DNA of 64,000 nucleotides from Lotus japonicus (Eukaryota > Streptophyta > Magnoliopsida > Fabales > Fabaceae). This document shows positions 17,101 to 29,019 of this stretch, piece after piece (the stretch's first letter is position 1; the number at the start of each line of letters is the position of its first letter). A program made the position numbers and the translations under genes. Location of the stretch: contig NC_080046.1 in NCBI RefSeq assembly GCF_012489685.1, forward strand, positions 59,076,195 to 59,140,194, read 5' to 3'. Under the pieces are notes generated by a model. It was not told the DNA's origin, ran no database searches, and saw only the letters and a program-made list of their open reading frames with translations.

Positions 17101-19856
17101 GCTACAACTTGGTTTGTAGAATTAATTCCTTGAGGAAACTGAGGTTTTTCAACTTGTTGATTATAGCCAGTGCCCCTTTGATGGAAAAATTTGTTAGAGG
17201 AGTTGTAATTGTAAGATAAATGTTGGATCTTTTGAAGGACCTCTTCAACAGGAGGAGGAGGTCCAGGAGACTTTGCATGCCTATATCGGCAATCAGGCCC
17301 ATTAGGGCAAAATCCTAACTTGTACCTGCAGATTCAAAAAATAATAATTATAAATAGACATTTTGATATTACCAATGAAGTTAAAACTTAAAAAGCCAGA
17401 CAAAATACCGAATCAGATTTAGGATGAAAGAATTTTTCTTAGACAGAAAATGTTTATACAAGAGTTAAGTAAAAAATAAATGAAAGAAACAATAGAGAGA
17501 TAGAAAATTCACGGATAACACTGAAAAGCTAAAAAAGAGCACAGGTACGTGATCCAAGCACATCAAACCAATAAATCATTCCAATCTCTTTCAATATCCA
17601 ACAGAGAAGGCAGCCAGCTCTAAAACTTCAACAATCCCTAAAGCTTAAGCTGTTTAATGAAGACAAATGAATGGTTTATCAAATTTCTAACAATGCCCCA
17701 CATGTGAGAGCCCATCGGGCAAGGAGCATGGACGAGGTGTAGGCCCACTCAGCAATCAACATTTTATTAGAAGAATAGGGGTGGTAAGAAGAATCTAACT
17801 CTAGACCACTTGGTCATAGGACATAAGACTCTAATATCATGCCATAAAGGCATAAACTCATTATCCCAAAAGCTTAAGTTGTTGGGTGAAGTCACATGAT
17901 TGATTTTAAATTATATTTCTAACAACTTCAATACCAGAACATCATAATGATGCTAATAAGTAACACTATATCACTAACAAATAAAACAGAAACTTCTTAG
18001 CACAAACTTATTCTCCTCCAGTGAAGGGCAAAAAGTCCAAACTATCACAAACACTGTACACAAATCCGCAGAATCTATTCTTACCCATCTTTCTTCACCC
18101 AAGACCCCTGAAGTGAGTCATTAAGCTCCTCCAACTGTTATGGGCCAACCGACTGTTCAGAAAATATGCCAAAGAGATCATTCCAAACAGACCAGCAGCT
18201 AGAATGCAATGTTTAATGAAAGTAGAAGCTCGAAAGTCAAGCTAGAATAAATGTTTGATCAACAAAAAACAGTAAATGTCCTGAACATTTTGTCTCCTTC
18301 CACCAATGACTATTTTCAAGACTCTATTGATCAGTCTAAACATATAAAATAAATAAAAAATTAGTCATTGACAGTATCAAATACCAACACCTTTCTTACA
18401 TCATAGTGATCACTTGCCATCTCAGGTTATTGATTAACTTCTATTATTTATTCAAGAATCACCACTATACACTCTTACTTCACTGTTTCTCAGTTGACTA
18501 AAAATACTTCTAGAAAGGCACTTCAAAGTGAAATGCTTAATAATAATATGTAGAAATAGAAAGCACCTTAAGGTCAAAACCTGGTTTGGAAGGTCCAATC
18601 ACAGCATATTAAACTTGTTTCTCCCAAATTAGTTAATTGTAATCATACAGAGAATGGTAAAGGTAATTTTATGATCCAATAGTAAGAACCTACTAAGAAT
18701 GTAGACAAAATGAATTAACATAAAAGGTTACCAGACCAAGCCAGGTCAGCTGGTTCAGTACATATATAATCAGCATTTTTTATAACTGTGAAAATCATAA
18801 TTACCTAAATAGCAGCAGCACAGTAATCATTTCAGCATGCAGTCAAGCATGCTTTTGAAGGACTATACATACTTCTACTCACAAAACATTGTTCTTTCTC
18901 TTGGTCAGTGATCTTCATTAAAGTGCATTGTAGCTAACTCGACATGCTGTGAGAACTAGATGCTAGCCCTCTGGTTTAACGGTCTTTAAGAGTAATGTTT
19001 ACTTACAAAAAAATATCCTCCCTCCCCTTTAAACTCCTCCATCCAAGTATATAAGCCGAGATTTCAGTCGCAACTTTGCTACAAGACTTACTTTCACCAA
19101 TCCAACCCTTCCTTTCTAAGTACCAAAGTTGCATCTACGTCGAAACCCTATTACTATAACTTCCCAATTTCTTAACGAGCGGGGAACTAACGGAAGCAAA
19201 ATATTGTTTTCATTCTTTCATCTAATCAAACAGTCCTAGTCTATAATAAGAGCAAGTGTTTAAGCCAAACAATCCTCTATCCCAAAACTAGTAACCTTGA
19301 CACCAGTTCAATTGACTCACCAATCACACCTAAAACTTACAATCAAACAAGAAACAGAACAAACGCACAATCTTCAATAACACACATACACACAAAACTA
19401 CAAGGAAAAGCGAAAAAAGCCAAGAAGCATTAATCACATAATCACAAACACACATACATACATGTTACACTCCTTGATATCTTCATTGGTGTGCTTATAC
19501 ACACAATCCTGCTCGCGGCACTCTCCATAGAGCCTGAAGAATCGACACACCGGCATCCTGGACTTGTCATACTGATGCAGGAACCCACACGCGTCGCCCT
19601 TCATGCACAAGCTCCGAAGCCAGTGGCGGCACACCGTCTGCCGGTAGCTCCGGCGCCCGACGGTGACGTTGTTGACGGGCGCGGGGTCGGCAGCAGATGG
19701 GGCGGAGACGGCACCACCGTTGGCGAAGGCAGAAGAGGCGGACGTGGGATCATGGTGGACGAGGGGTCCGGAAGGTGCTGCGGCGGCAACGGCGGTGGTG
19801 GCGGCGTCGAGACCGCCTTCGAAATCGAAACTGAGAACTCCCTCGGTGTCGTCCAT
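8149..19856 (-). CDS. CPSF30: CPSF30-L: CCCH zinc-finger and YTH-domain polyadenylation factor
   Basis: Large form of the 30-kDa subunit of the cleavage and polyadenylation complex. It binds pre-mRNA in the nucleus, and its YTH domain reads m6A. The exons on the minus strand are 19856-19462, 17325-16942, 16114-15952, 13327-13217, 11696-11628, 9968-9882 and 9012-8149, giving 690 aa with every junction in phase. Three CCCH fingers are visible: C76/C84/C90/H94, C104/C113/C118/H122, and C130/C138 onward. A Gln-rich linker follows. The YTH domain spans roughly residues 260-390, from RYFIVKSC onward, with aromatic-cage candidates Trp in GVWATQ and GNWKYA. The C-terminal exon encodes an acidic Glu run, RGRGRG, Met/Gly/Pro-rich sequence and a poly-Pro stretch. 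Three fingers plus YTH is the plant architecture. Introns 1, 2, 3 and 4 carry repeat insertions. The short plant isoform would end in intron 2. Confidence 0.95.
12121..12180 (+). repeat. 15-bp tandem repeat, 4 copies
   Basis: The 60 bases divide exactly into four units of the form GTATAAGACCTGATA, with few substitutions in units 3 and 4. They sit in the left subterminal region of the Harbinger-type element. Confidence 0.9.
12300..12945 (+). repeat. GGT/GGC-rich low-complexity block
   Basis: About 650 bases made mostly of GGTGGT, GGCGGT and GATGGT triplets, almost devoid of C-rich or AT-rich interruptions. It fills the core of the Harbinger-type element. Read on the sense strand of CPSF30 it is CCACCA-rich. 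Long open frames in it are composition artefacts. Confidence 0.9.
13545..14109. mobile_element. Mutator-like non-autonomous element in CPSF30 intron 3
   Basis: The ends GGCTTAATTGCACTTTT and (inverted) AGCTAATTGCACTTTT form short terminal inverted repeats. The outside 9-mers are AAAGTTATA and AAAATTATA, an 8/9 match consistent with a 9-bp target duplication. The interior has repeated AATAGGGGGCTTAATT motifs and no coding capacity. Confidence 0.6.
16590..16830 (-). repeat. possible solo LTR fragment in CPSF30 intron 2
   Basis: On the minus strand the segment starts TTGGAGTATATGG and contains a TATATATTTATG motif followed by CT-rich sequence, the layout of a short Copia-type LTR. I could not find a convincing target duplication, so the call rests on composition and layout only. 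Confidence 0.3.
17638..17930. repeat. possible TRIM-like retroelement remnant in CPSF30 intron 1
   Basis: Two diverged direct repeats, each beginning AAAGCTTAAG and ending ATTTCTAACAA (about 17638-17693 and 17870-17928), flank a segment containing CTCTAATATCATGCCA. That motif resembles an initiator-Met tRNA primer site in minus orientation. This arrangement suggests a miniature LTR retroelement, but divergence is high. Confidence 0.35.
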
Positions 19857-21728
19857 TGAGGGTTTTGTTTGAAAGTGAATTAGGGATTTGAGGGGGAAAT
19901 GGTAATATGATGCATTTCGAGAGGAAACTCACTGTAATGGACACAGATCAAAACTGCAGTGAACACTTGTGTGTGTTTTTCTTTTTCTTTTTCTTTTTTC
20001 ATTATTTATTATGTGTAACTGTTTTTTTATTTCTTGCTATTATTGGTGAATTTTGTATGTTTCTTTTTTTATTTGATTAATTATGGGGCCAGAAGCCCAA
20101 ACTATACCCATTACAACAACATCACTTGATTTTGTTTGTGTCATTGTTTCCTCATTTTTGTAACAAAAAAAGAAACCCTTACTTTTGAAATATTTGCAAT
20201 ATAAAATCAAATTAACTGTTAATTCATGACACTTATTAAATGGAAAAATGGAAGATGATGATAATTGTTAGAGAAAATAATAGTACTTTAAGAGCTCGCT
20301 AGTGATCATAATATTATGGAGAATTTTTTTGTTTAAATAATATATATCATTCACTGAGACAATCTTATTTGAGTCGGGTACGACTATTATGGACTGCAAA
20401 GCTCTTGAACTAAGTATTTTAATCATATATTTATTAAGATTATAGGATATGATAAGCATATTGGCTTATCCATTCTAGATCATTAATGTAATTTTTTATG
20501 TAGAAAGACGAGTTAGAGTGGAAATAAGTAGGATATGGGAGTTGAGGATATGGTAGTTACTTTTCTCTTCTCAATTTCAACCTATATCATTACCGCCTAC
20601 ACTCTACACCATCGCTATCACCACCTAATGTCTTTCACCATTGTTTGACACCTACCATTGTAACCATTTGACACCTCCCACCACCGCCACCATTGTTGCT
20701 TGATATTTCCAACACAACCATCGTAACCAACACCCTCCATCGCCATCACCATTGCTATCTAACACATCTTCCATCACACTGGTGAGCACCCTCCACCACT
20801 ACATCGTCTCTTGGCATCATCTATCACTGCCACTCAACCCCTTTCACAAACACTTATCACCCCTACCAATGCTATTGTTGACAAACAGCCTCCACCGTCA
20901 TCAACACCCAACACCATCCATCATCATTGTTGTTGAGAACCCTCCACCACTACACAAGACAAACACCATCATCTTTGTCTCCCTCCACCATTTCAAGTTT
21001 TCCACCATCCCTAGACACCATTCACCACCACCACCACAAAGAACTACTCGTCGCAACCATCCATGAACATTGTCTATATCCATCACAACTTGATAATCAA
21101 CAATACTTGATAGCATTCACAATCAATATTGTTTGACGCTTTCCACCTCCACACAATGTGGGGGAACCATCCACTTCTATCATCATTGCCATAAATCTTT
21201 CACCGTGCACCCAAGACTCCACCTTCCTCCTCCAATAACAAGCACCACTCACCATCATCGTCTGGTCCATCCATCACCGCCATCATTTTTATGCACACAA
21301 CACTGCCACCGCCATCTACCACAACTCTACCACCACATGTCACACTCCACCTCGCCACCGCTACTTGACACCCCATTGTCGCTGTCACTGACTGCCTCCA
21401 CTATCACCACCTACCACACTTCACTTCCGTTGCTACCATTATTACTACCACCATTACTATTCTCTACCACTATCACCCATATAAGAGGATAAATTACCAT
21501 TTTACTGCTAGATTATATTTTTCAATAGAACCGGTCAAATATGTTTGGAACCCACTATTACCATTGAGTATACATATCCAGTAGCATCTTAATAGCCAGC
21601 AAATTAGCGCTAAAAAACATCAACTGTAATATGGACTAATTACATAATAAAATGAATACTAAACACTTGAATTATGGCATATAACTTAATAGCAAATTAC
21701 ATTGTACAATTTGAATACAATCCAAGGT
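19857..21728. other. intergenic between CPSF30 promoter and ACD11 3' end
   Basis: The first 250 bases should hold the CPSF30 promoter and leader (minus strand). T-rich tracts are present but no clear TATA box. The remainder is dominated by the C/A-rich block at 20575-21485. Confidence 0.5.
20575..21485 (+). repeat. CAC/CAT-rich degenerate minisatellite block
   Basis: About 900 bases of degenerate CCACCA, CACCATC and CATCACC words. It gives His/Pro/Ser/Thr-rich open frames in several phases, none with a start context or domain. It is low-complexity DNA of roughly the opposite strand bias to the block in CPSF30 intron 4. Confidence 0.75.
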
Positions 21729-24700
21729 TCACCAATCTATTCCCAAGTCTCTGGAAACAAAGAGTTTGTCAATATATTGGATTAGAGATGCCGATGACGA
21801 GACATATATTTGCATTTGATCTTTTGCTGACGCCTCTGAATCAAAAAATGAAAGCAACAAAAGGAAAAGGGGGAAAATGAGCATCCTGAATGCATAAATT
21901 TACAAGACAAATTTTGAACAACAGTCTCTGAAAATGGTTTTTCCTATTTCCATTCTTCTACACTGTCCTAATCCCACATTTAGAAAGAATGGTAAGAAGA
22001 ATATTCACAAGATACAATGTGATGGAGCAGAATTGATTTGATATTATCTCTCTTGGTTTTAGCTTCAAAAAAAAATTACACTAGTTTAATAATATGGTGC
22101 AAAGGACGCTTAAACATTCAATTCATGTAGCTTTGATGCTCCTAGGAGTTGCTCACAACAATGTGGGTAGAACCATAGAAGAATAAAAATACTACTCTAC
22201 CCCCAAACTTTAAGGTTAAACCTGAGAATTGAGATATGCAACTGCTTAGAAAAAGTCCCAAAAAACGATGAAAGTGTTGCCTGTTGAATAGATCTCAAAT
22301 AAATCATTTCTCTCTCGCTACCCTGCCTCCCCTGTTCTAGCACTAGACCCAACTACACTGTCAAGTAATTTTCCAGGAATTAAACTTCAATAAATGAGAA
22401 AGTAAACTTAAGGCTACACTTACCGTCCTCATTGAGTTTCTGCAAAAGCTGTTCCTTTGTAGGAAGGAGATACATTCCAGCAGAAACAGCTTTCCTGATA
22501 GCCCAACCATGGTAAGGTGCAAATACCTGCTCATAAGCCTTGGAAGCTGGATCCCTAAGGGAGTTTCCCCTGCCACAAGATATTCATCTATTGGGGTTAA
22601 CACAAGTGTTTCTTATAGATAGATACATTTTCTGTGCTACTTGCTCAATATCCGACTATTTGTTAATTTGAATATGTAATTATGTATCAATAACTAACAT
22701 CAGCTAACACAATATGGCTATGGAGATAATCACTTTTTGCTATAAGGCAAGTAAGTTTTTGTGGCGAAAGAAGGTACTTGGGGATAAGTTAAGGCTAATG
22801 TTGCCATTTAAAGCTTCTGAAAAGTTGTAGGACTGGATGCCAAAATTTAAAGCTTCTTCAAGAATAGCTTTTATTTGATACACTGCACTGAGATTTGGCA
22901 CCAAATGGCAAGAACCTCAATCTTAGTTTTAAAATTACAACTATCTCCATTAGACTCTGTAGTTACATTACAAAAGATGGTTGTGAAAAAGTTCTTTAAA
23001 AGCAAAAAATTTAAGGTAATGGAAATCATCATCATCATTAAGGAACATTTCATTGAACTATTCACTATTTTCATTTGTTTTGACCCTTGTCTAAAAGACC
23101 AGAATGGACAAGCTGGTGATCATTCACCGGTTTAGTGCAGGCCGAACCCTCTGATTACTTCCATGGTCAAACTGGTATCAAACATAACAGTAAAAACAGA
23201 AAATGATGAAGTGTGAAGTGTGAATTGGTACTTGAATGTTTCAAGCTACCTAGGCCTAACTGGGATACAGTATTTGAAGCATTCACTTCTATGATATTAT
23301 AGTGCTTGCAAACATTTCTTAACCCAAAAGTGTTTGATAAAAATAGGACAATAAAGGCTGAAATATCACATGACCGCAACAGAAATGAACTGCCTTTACA
23401 ACCCCTTCTGACAAATCAGAACTAGACAGTTTTTTAAACAAAACCAAGGTTTTTCAAATGAAAAACCAAAGCAATTAGCACCTTTGAGAAGATTGTAATC
23501 AGTAGATTTGAAAATAAACAAAAAGAAAAAGGAAATACTTCCAGTTTATCAATTTCTACTAAATTTTCTGGGTCATGCTGGTTTGACAATGAAACTGGTC
23601 AGGAAACAGAATCCGAATTAATCAGTTACAGTGGGAAGAGGGGAATATACTCATTGTTGTCAAACTATCAACTTGTAGAATCTTGAAAGTTCACAATTTC
23701 TCTGTGAAATCGAGTTAATTCACATTAATACTTGATTCTGGATAGACTTCAGACAAACTGCTTAAACTCACATGAATTTGAGTTTATGAAAGAGTCAGCA
23801 AGTCTTCAGGGAAATGGAAACTCTACCCAAAATGTAGTCTTTTATGCATGAAATGTTGGGGCTAGGGCTCAATCATAAAATGCAAAACATAAACATTAGA
23901 TTTATTTATACGATTTTAAATATTACATTTGTACTAGGTAAAATCCTATGAGTTTATGAGTTGGGACTATAAGAAGAGTTTAAAGAAGCTCTAAAGGTAT
24001 ATATAGATTCTCGAGTTTAACAACCCTTAATTGAATATACTGGTCACAGGGCAAAGAACAGCCATAAACAAACACATTGTTCAACAAGGAGTTTTTTATT
24101 ATAGATTATAGATTATAGATGCTATAATGACAATAAGACGGTAAGTCAATGAGCTTGTAACTCAATTGGCACCAACCCCAGTCTTTGTGATTGAAGTTTG
24201 ATGGTCATGTTGAATGTCAAATTCGCTACTGGGCTATTTTTCTCCCCTACCCCACAAGCAACAGGGGCTGAAATCAATTACCAACCTCCTTTTTTCACCC
24301 TGGCCATCTGGGATCCACAGATGAAAATTAGAAGCTATTCTTCCAATTTTTCATCCCTCTTCAGTTTCATAGCATAATTTTATCCTATCTTAATATTGCA
24401 CAAAGCAAAACATAGCAATTTATAAACAGAAGAAACTAGCACAAAGCAAAATGTAAAGCAGTGAGTGATGTAGTACATACTCAGTGACTAGCATTTGTTC
24501 AAAGAGTACTCTGACCATGTCAAGTCCACGCTTTACTCTCAACAGATTTCTGGTATGGCTGCCCGCAGTCCTGACAGAATCAGCTTGTACATCCCGATCA
24601 ATCAAAGAATGTAAAGTCGGAATGGACTTCGATGCCTCTGATAAATCTACAACCTATGATCATCAAACAATAAACCAAAAACCTTGAAACCTTGGCATAA

Positions 24701-25305
24701 CAAAAGTAAGCTAAATCATCATAATAAATAGCATTAAGTAGATACACTAAGTACTAAGTGCCCAACGTGGAGATGAAACTATATGCTCAATCTCACTTCA
24801 TGTCTTGAGATCATTAAAAGATAAAACTAAATTACACAAAAAAAAAACTATTTCACTAATCCAAAGAATTAAAAAAATTGTTTATTTTTCTTTGTAATCA
24901 TAAAAAATGAGCATGATTTAAATCAAGGGCTCTCAGCTGAAAGCAAGAAAAAAAGTGTGAATTCCTCAGCTGAGACATTCTACTGAAAGCAGCAACCAAA
25001 TAAATAAAGATTCAGACTTTCGAAGACCCTTTTGAGAATTACAACAAACCCAATTAATCCAAAGCGTTACAGCTGAATCAAAAACCCATGATCATGAATC
25101 TACACATTACCTTGGCAACATAATCCCTTTCAGCGAATTTGAAGGCCACACCTAAGCATCCGAAGAGAGGGGAGACGAGAGAGCATGCCTGCGAGAAGGG
25201 AGCAACCTCCACCTCTGCCTTCTGCGAATCGGCGACTGCGCTGGCGAGGTCCTTGAATGCGCCGGCGATTAGACGCAGTGTTTTGTCGCCGTTGCTATCC
25301 GCCAT
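21729..25305 (-). CDS. ACD11: ACD11-type sphingolipid transfer protein (GLTP fold)
   Basis: Cytosolic lipid-transfer protein that moves ceramide-1-phosphate and sphingosine. Loss in Arabidopsis causes accelerated cell death and constitutive defence. The exons are 25305-25111, 24653-24481, 22569-22424 and 21835-21729, total 206 aa, the same length as the Arabidopsis protein, with all phases matching. The start MADSNGDK fits the family. Conserved blocks are VEVAPFSQACSLVSPLFGCLG, DYVAK (putative head-group residues D61 and K65), SHTRNLLRVKRGLDMVRVLFEQ with its paired Arg residues, the YHGWAIRKA segment with the conserved His, and the terminal LFVSRDLGIDW. The reading frame is open for 29 codons upstream of the chosen ATG, with another in-frame ATG at 25390-25392. 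I chose the inner ATG by homology. There are no lesions. Confidence 0.95.
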
Positions 25306-25849
25306 TGATAGCCAAGGAGAGGGATCTTCTGTTGTTGTCTTGTGTTCCTCGATGTCGACACTGAGAATTTGTTCTTTGCTGCAATGTGGCAATCACTCAA
25401 TGCATGATAGAAGGCATCATCACTTTTCTGGAAATATGAATTTCCTCCATTGTTAATCTCTATTTAAAAATGTATGTATAAATATTAACATAGTTTTTTT
25501 TTATTGTCAATGTCATAGTTACTAAATAAAATAATTATTGTCACCCCATCACAAATAATTAAAATAAAAAATGTTAAACATTATAATCTTTACATTGTTG
25601 GTGCACACGGTTAAATGTAGGCAAAATATGTATAAGTTCAACTGATGTGATTTGTTGCGTCTGTAGCTATTTTGTACATGAAGGCTCTATTTTCACTTGT
25701 GGAATTGATCGTTGTTTGGCCTGGACGATGTGAAATCGGCGTACCAAGATAATCTCCTAGAACTCTCTGCTTTTAGTTACCTAAGTGTTGTCAATGGAAA
25801 ATATGTGTTCTCTCCCTAAAGTTCTTGGCCATGATGTTGCAGTTTCTAC

Positions 25850-26570
25850 AAATCTACTTCCTCAGTCCGCCGAGAGGTGGTCTCCTTTGTTTGTTGGTAC
25901 GGTGAAGATTAACATCAACGCCTCCTTCATAAAGGATGTGGGCACGGGTTGAGGCATTATTGCTCGTGATATAAATGTCAAGGTATTTGCTATTGCAACA
26001 AACTGGTGATTGGATGTGTTATCCTCTTTTTGTTGAGACTTATTGTTCTAAATGGGCATTGAATCTAGCTCATGATTTGGGATTTGGAAATGTAACATTT
26101 GAGATTGATCATAAACATTTCTACAATTTGGAAGTCAAAGTTGTCGAATCCGACCAACTTGGGTTGACACAACTGGCCCATGTTCCGACTTTAACTCTTA
26201 CATCTTCATAGGTCGAGAGTTCGAATCTTCATGCGTCAAGTAAAATATCAATCGATGGGAAACCTTCCTTATGAAGATTCTCGACGCTCCTACCAAGGAG
26301 TGGACCTCTGCTGGTCACTTCAGCATGTCACTGACACTCTGTCCGATAGTTTGAGGTGTATTCTTTTTCTTCTACCATTTTAAAGAAAATAAAAAACACA
26401 AGTTGTAGAATCCTCTTACTTTTCCACTTTGATCCAGGATTGTCTTAGTCTTTTCTGCTGCCTGTAATTTGATTCATGTAAAATGGTAGTAACATAATGT
26501 TGTGGCCGACTCTCTTGCACGGAAGGATTATTCCATGATTTGTTCCCCTTCTTTGCTCTGATGTGCCATC
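25850..26570 (+). pseudogene. LINE-derived RNase H domain relic, interrupted by a SINE
   Basis: The plus-strand reading gives a plant LINE-type RNase H: VKININASF, GIIARD, then ETYCSKWALNLAHDLGF and VTFEID before the SINE. After it come SSYFSTLIQDCLSLF and VVADSLARKDYS. In-frame stops (for example in the GTG-GGIIARD region near 25950) and frameshifts show it is dead. The RNase H sequence breaks at 26151 and resumes in register after the second target duplication at 26413. The polymerase part is absent, so this is a 5'-truncated relic or a free-standing RNase H fragment. Confidence 0.75.
26138..26413 (+). mobile_element. tRNA-derived SINE with 14-bp target duplication
   Basis: The body is 26152-26399. 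Flanks AAGTTGTCGAATCC (26138-26151) and AAGTTGTAGAATCC (26400-26413) are a 14-bp target duplication with one mismatch. Inside is an A-box-like TTGACACAACTGG and a perfect B box GTTCGAATC, at tRNA-like spacing. The right end is TTCTTTTTCTTC then an A-rich stretch. Removing the body restores the RNase H reading register, which fixes the borders well. Confidence 0.8.
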
Positions 26571-27379
26571 TTTTTTTTTGGTTCGTTTAAACTTTTTTGT
26601 CAATGGTTCGTTTAAATGAAGTTTTCGGTTAAATGTAAAAAAAATTCATTGGACCGTTTGTGGACAATGCAGATTGGACAGAATACGGCCCAATATCAGA
26701 CTTTACCTCTCACTATATGCATTGGGTCCAATTTTCTCATTTTGAAAGCGCATTGTGTCCAATATTAATTTAACACAAAAAAAAAAGCTAAATTTTAATT
26801 TAAACAATAAGATAATGAAGTATACTTAAATGTTTATGTAAAATGCCTTTCCTCCTGTAATATTTTTTTAATGTAAAATATATTTACACATGTTTTTTAA
26901 TTCAAGATTCCCTATTGTGAAAATTAGTTTAGTCATCAGATTTAACAAATGTGTCACTTGGGGAAAAAACACCAATCATTTAGTCATGGGATTTAAATTT
27001 AATAGAATAAATGTTGTGCATTTTTAGTCACAATACAATCAGACATTCTGATTGAACAGTACAATCTAATTCTCAGTTCCTCACAAATCAAGCATAGCTC
27101 TATACTTGGCCTCAAAATTCATCCTTTGACAACCACATATGCACAAACCACTATCACTAAATAGTAAATACATGTAATACATGTAATATATACCCAAAAA
27201 CTACATAATGTAGGTAGTAGTAGTATAGAGGATTCAGCTCTGCACAGCTCAGACTCATTTTTCCTTGATCAGTCATAAGCGGCAGTTAACCCAAAATCAC
27301 AACATTTAACTCACATAAAAATCCAACCCTCTATGAAATCCAATTTTGAATTTTTTCCTACTAATCTTTTCCCCTCACT

Positions 27380-28886
27380 CTAACAGCTTGAAGACAAAGA
27401 TGACAAAGTAGTAGCAGATGATGTTCTTGGTGAGGGAGAGGAATTCTTCAACACCACAGTTGGCAAAATGCTAGTTTTTCTCCTCTCATGTTCCTTGATC
27501 AATTCACCACCAAACAATTCCAACTTGTCCAAATTTGTGTTCTCTGCTACCTTCCTTCCTTTGAACAAAATAGACTCCACATTCTTCTGACCCAACATCT
27601 CCTCCGATACCGCCAACAAATCCGACGCCGCCTTGCTTTCGGCCTTCGCCATCACCCGGTTTGACTGAATCCTCACATAATTGTTCATCCCACATTCTCC
27701 AAATGCCATTGATACAGCTTGATCAATCTGCATTATTGTTTTCAACAATCATTAGTATTTGCCAATAATTAAAATTAATCCAACCCATCACACCTTTTTT
27801 TTAAATAAATATTTAAATGGATATGTTTGTTAGGTGAGAAATTCATCACTCTTAGCCTAACCACCACTCCAATTATAATTTAAAAGGGATCACGATAAAA
27901 AGGATAATAATTATTTTTTATTAAAATAAGATTTCTTATTGGTAGTTGGTTCTTACCATATCGGAAGCACCTTCACCGGCGATTTTCACAAACCCTGACG
28001 GCGAGTTAACGGCGTTGAAGTCTGACTCTCCGTTGCCAAGGGAAAGGACTAACAGGTCAGAAACGCCGTTACAGAACGGAAACTCATGCTTGTTATTCAG
28101 CACGTGCGTGACGGCGGCGGCGGTTGGGTTGTTCATCGCGACGCCGCCGTCGACGGCCAAGATCTTCGTCCTTCCGTCCAAAGACCGCATCTCAGTGGGG
28201 CCCACTGAGGCAGGGTCAGCTGACGTGGCAGCGCACACGTCGCGCATCTTGAAATCGTAACCGTCCATTTCGAGCGCGTCAGCGCGGGAGAAAACGAACG
28301 GCGCGCGCGTCACGAGGTCGTAGCAGGGGATCAGCACCGGCTTCAGAGTGTCCCTCAGCGTGCACTCGCCGAACGTCTTCTGGAAAAGCTTCTCCGCCTT
28401 TGACACTTGCCGGAAAACTCGCCGGCGGAGAAACCCAGCCGGCTTCCGGGAGATCTTGCTCCGGTTGTCGGTGAGGTACTTTACCGCCTCATCGGCGGTG
28501 AACATCGGGAGCCCGTCGCTGCCGCGGGTGAAGAGAAGCGCGGCGAGGACTCCGCCGACGCCGGAGCCTGCGACGGCGTCGAAGTATCCTGCGATGCTCG
28601 CGTTTGGGTCGCCGGACTTGCGGCGGAGGCAGGATTCGAGGTGAGCGAGGGATTTGGCGGCGAGGATTCCGTCGGTGGAGCCGGCGCCGTCAATGCAGAG
28701 GATCCTGACCTTGCCGGCGGTGTTGTTATCCAATTTTGATGAAAATTGCGCCAAATTGGGAACTGAATTCTTGGGATTCTCGGCGTCGGCGTAGCCGAAG
28801 AGGAACTTGTTCTCCAAGATGGAGAAGATTTCGTAGGTGAGCTTGTCGACCTCGAAGGTAGAATCCATGGTGTTCAGTGCCGCCAT
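27380..28886 (-). CDS. patatin-like protein, pPLAIII (PLP6/7/8) type
   Basis: Acyl hydrolase-like protein of the plant patatin group III, linked to membrane lipid turnover and cell elongation. The exons are 28886-27957 and 27727-27380, with a GT-AG intron in phase 0, giving 425 aa. The N-terminal STFEVDKLTYEIFSILENKFLFGY block is typical of the PLP6-8 subgroup. The oxyanion motif is IDGAGSTDG (about 66-73). The nucleophile-elbow region reads GSGVG (107-111), with Gly where classic patatins have the catalytic Ser, as is usual for group III. The catalytic-dyad Asp is D246 in VDGGVAMNNP. The coding sequence is strikingly GC-rich compared with its flanks. The C-terminus is Ser/Thr-rich and low complexity. 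The protein is intact. Its biochemical activity remains uncertain because of the missing Ser. Confidence 0.92.
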
Positions 28887-28904
28887 TTCTGTAATTTGTT
28901 GTTT

Positions 28905-28945
28905 TTAGAGAGAGAAAGTTAGAGAGAGTGAGAGAGAGAGAAATT
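28905..28945 (-). repeat. GA/CT-rich tract in the 5' leader
   Basis: AGAGAGAG runs on the plus strand lie 20-60 bases upstream of the pPLAIII ATG, so the transcript would carry a CT-rich leader, a common plant core-promoter feature. Confidence 0.7.
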
Positions 28946-29011
28946 GACTGTGGAGGATTTTGTTGGTGTCTGTTGAATGCTGTTGATGATGAAGAAAGGA
29001 CTGCAACGTGA

Positions 29012-29019
29012 TTTATATA
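29012..29019 (-). promoter_or_regulatory. TATA box of the pPLAIII gene
   Basis: On the minus strand CTATATAAATC lies about 130 bases before the ATG and about 70 bases before the CT-rich leader, which is suitable for a start site near 28985. Confidence 0.6.

Larger units (their letters stand above)
25306..27379. other. intergenic with retroelement relics
   Basis: It contains the ACD11 promoter side, the LINE RNase H relic at 25850-26570 with its SINE insertion, and about 800 bases of AT-rich DNA before the 3' end of the patatin-like gene. No intact gene was seen. Confidence 0.6.

Noticed and set aside
24133..24240. Possible SINE head (GTAACTCAATTGGCA)
   Set aside because: The A box is plausible but no good B box or target duplication was found.
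28348..28739. Open frames antisense to the patatin-like gene
   Set aside because: Composition artefacts in GC-rich coding DNA.
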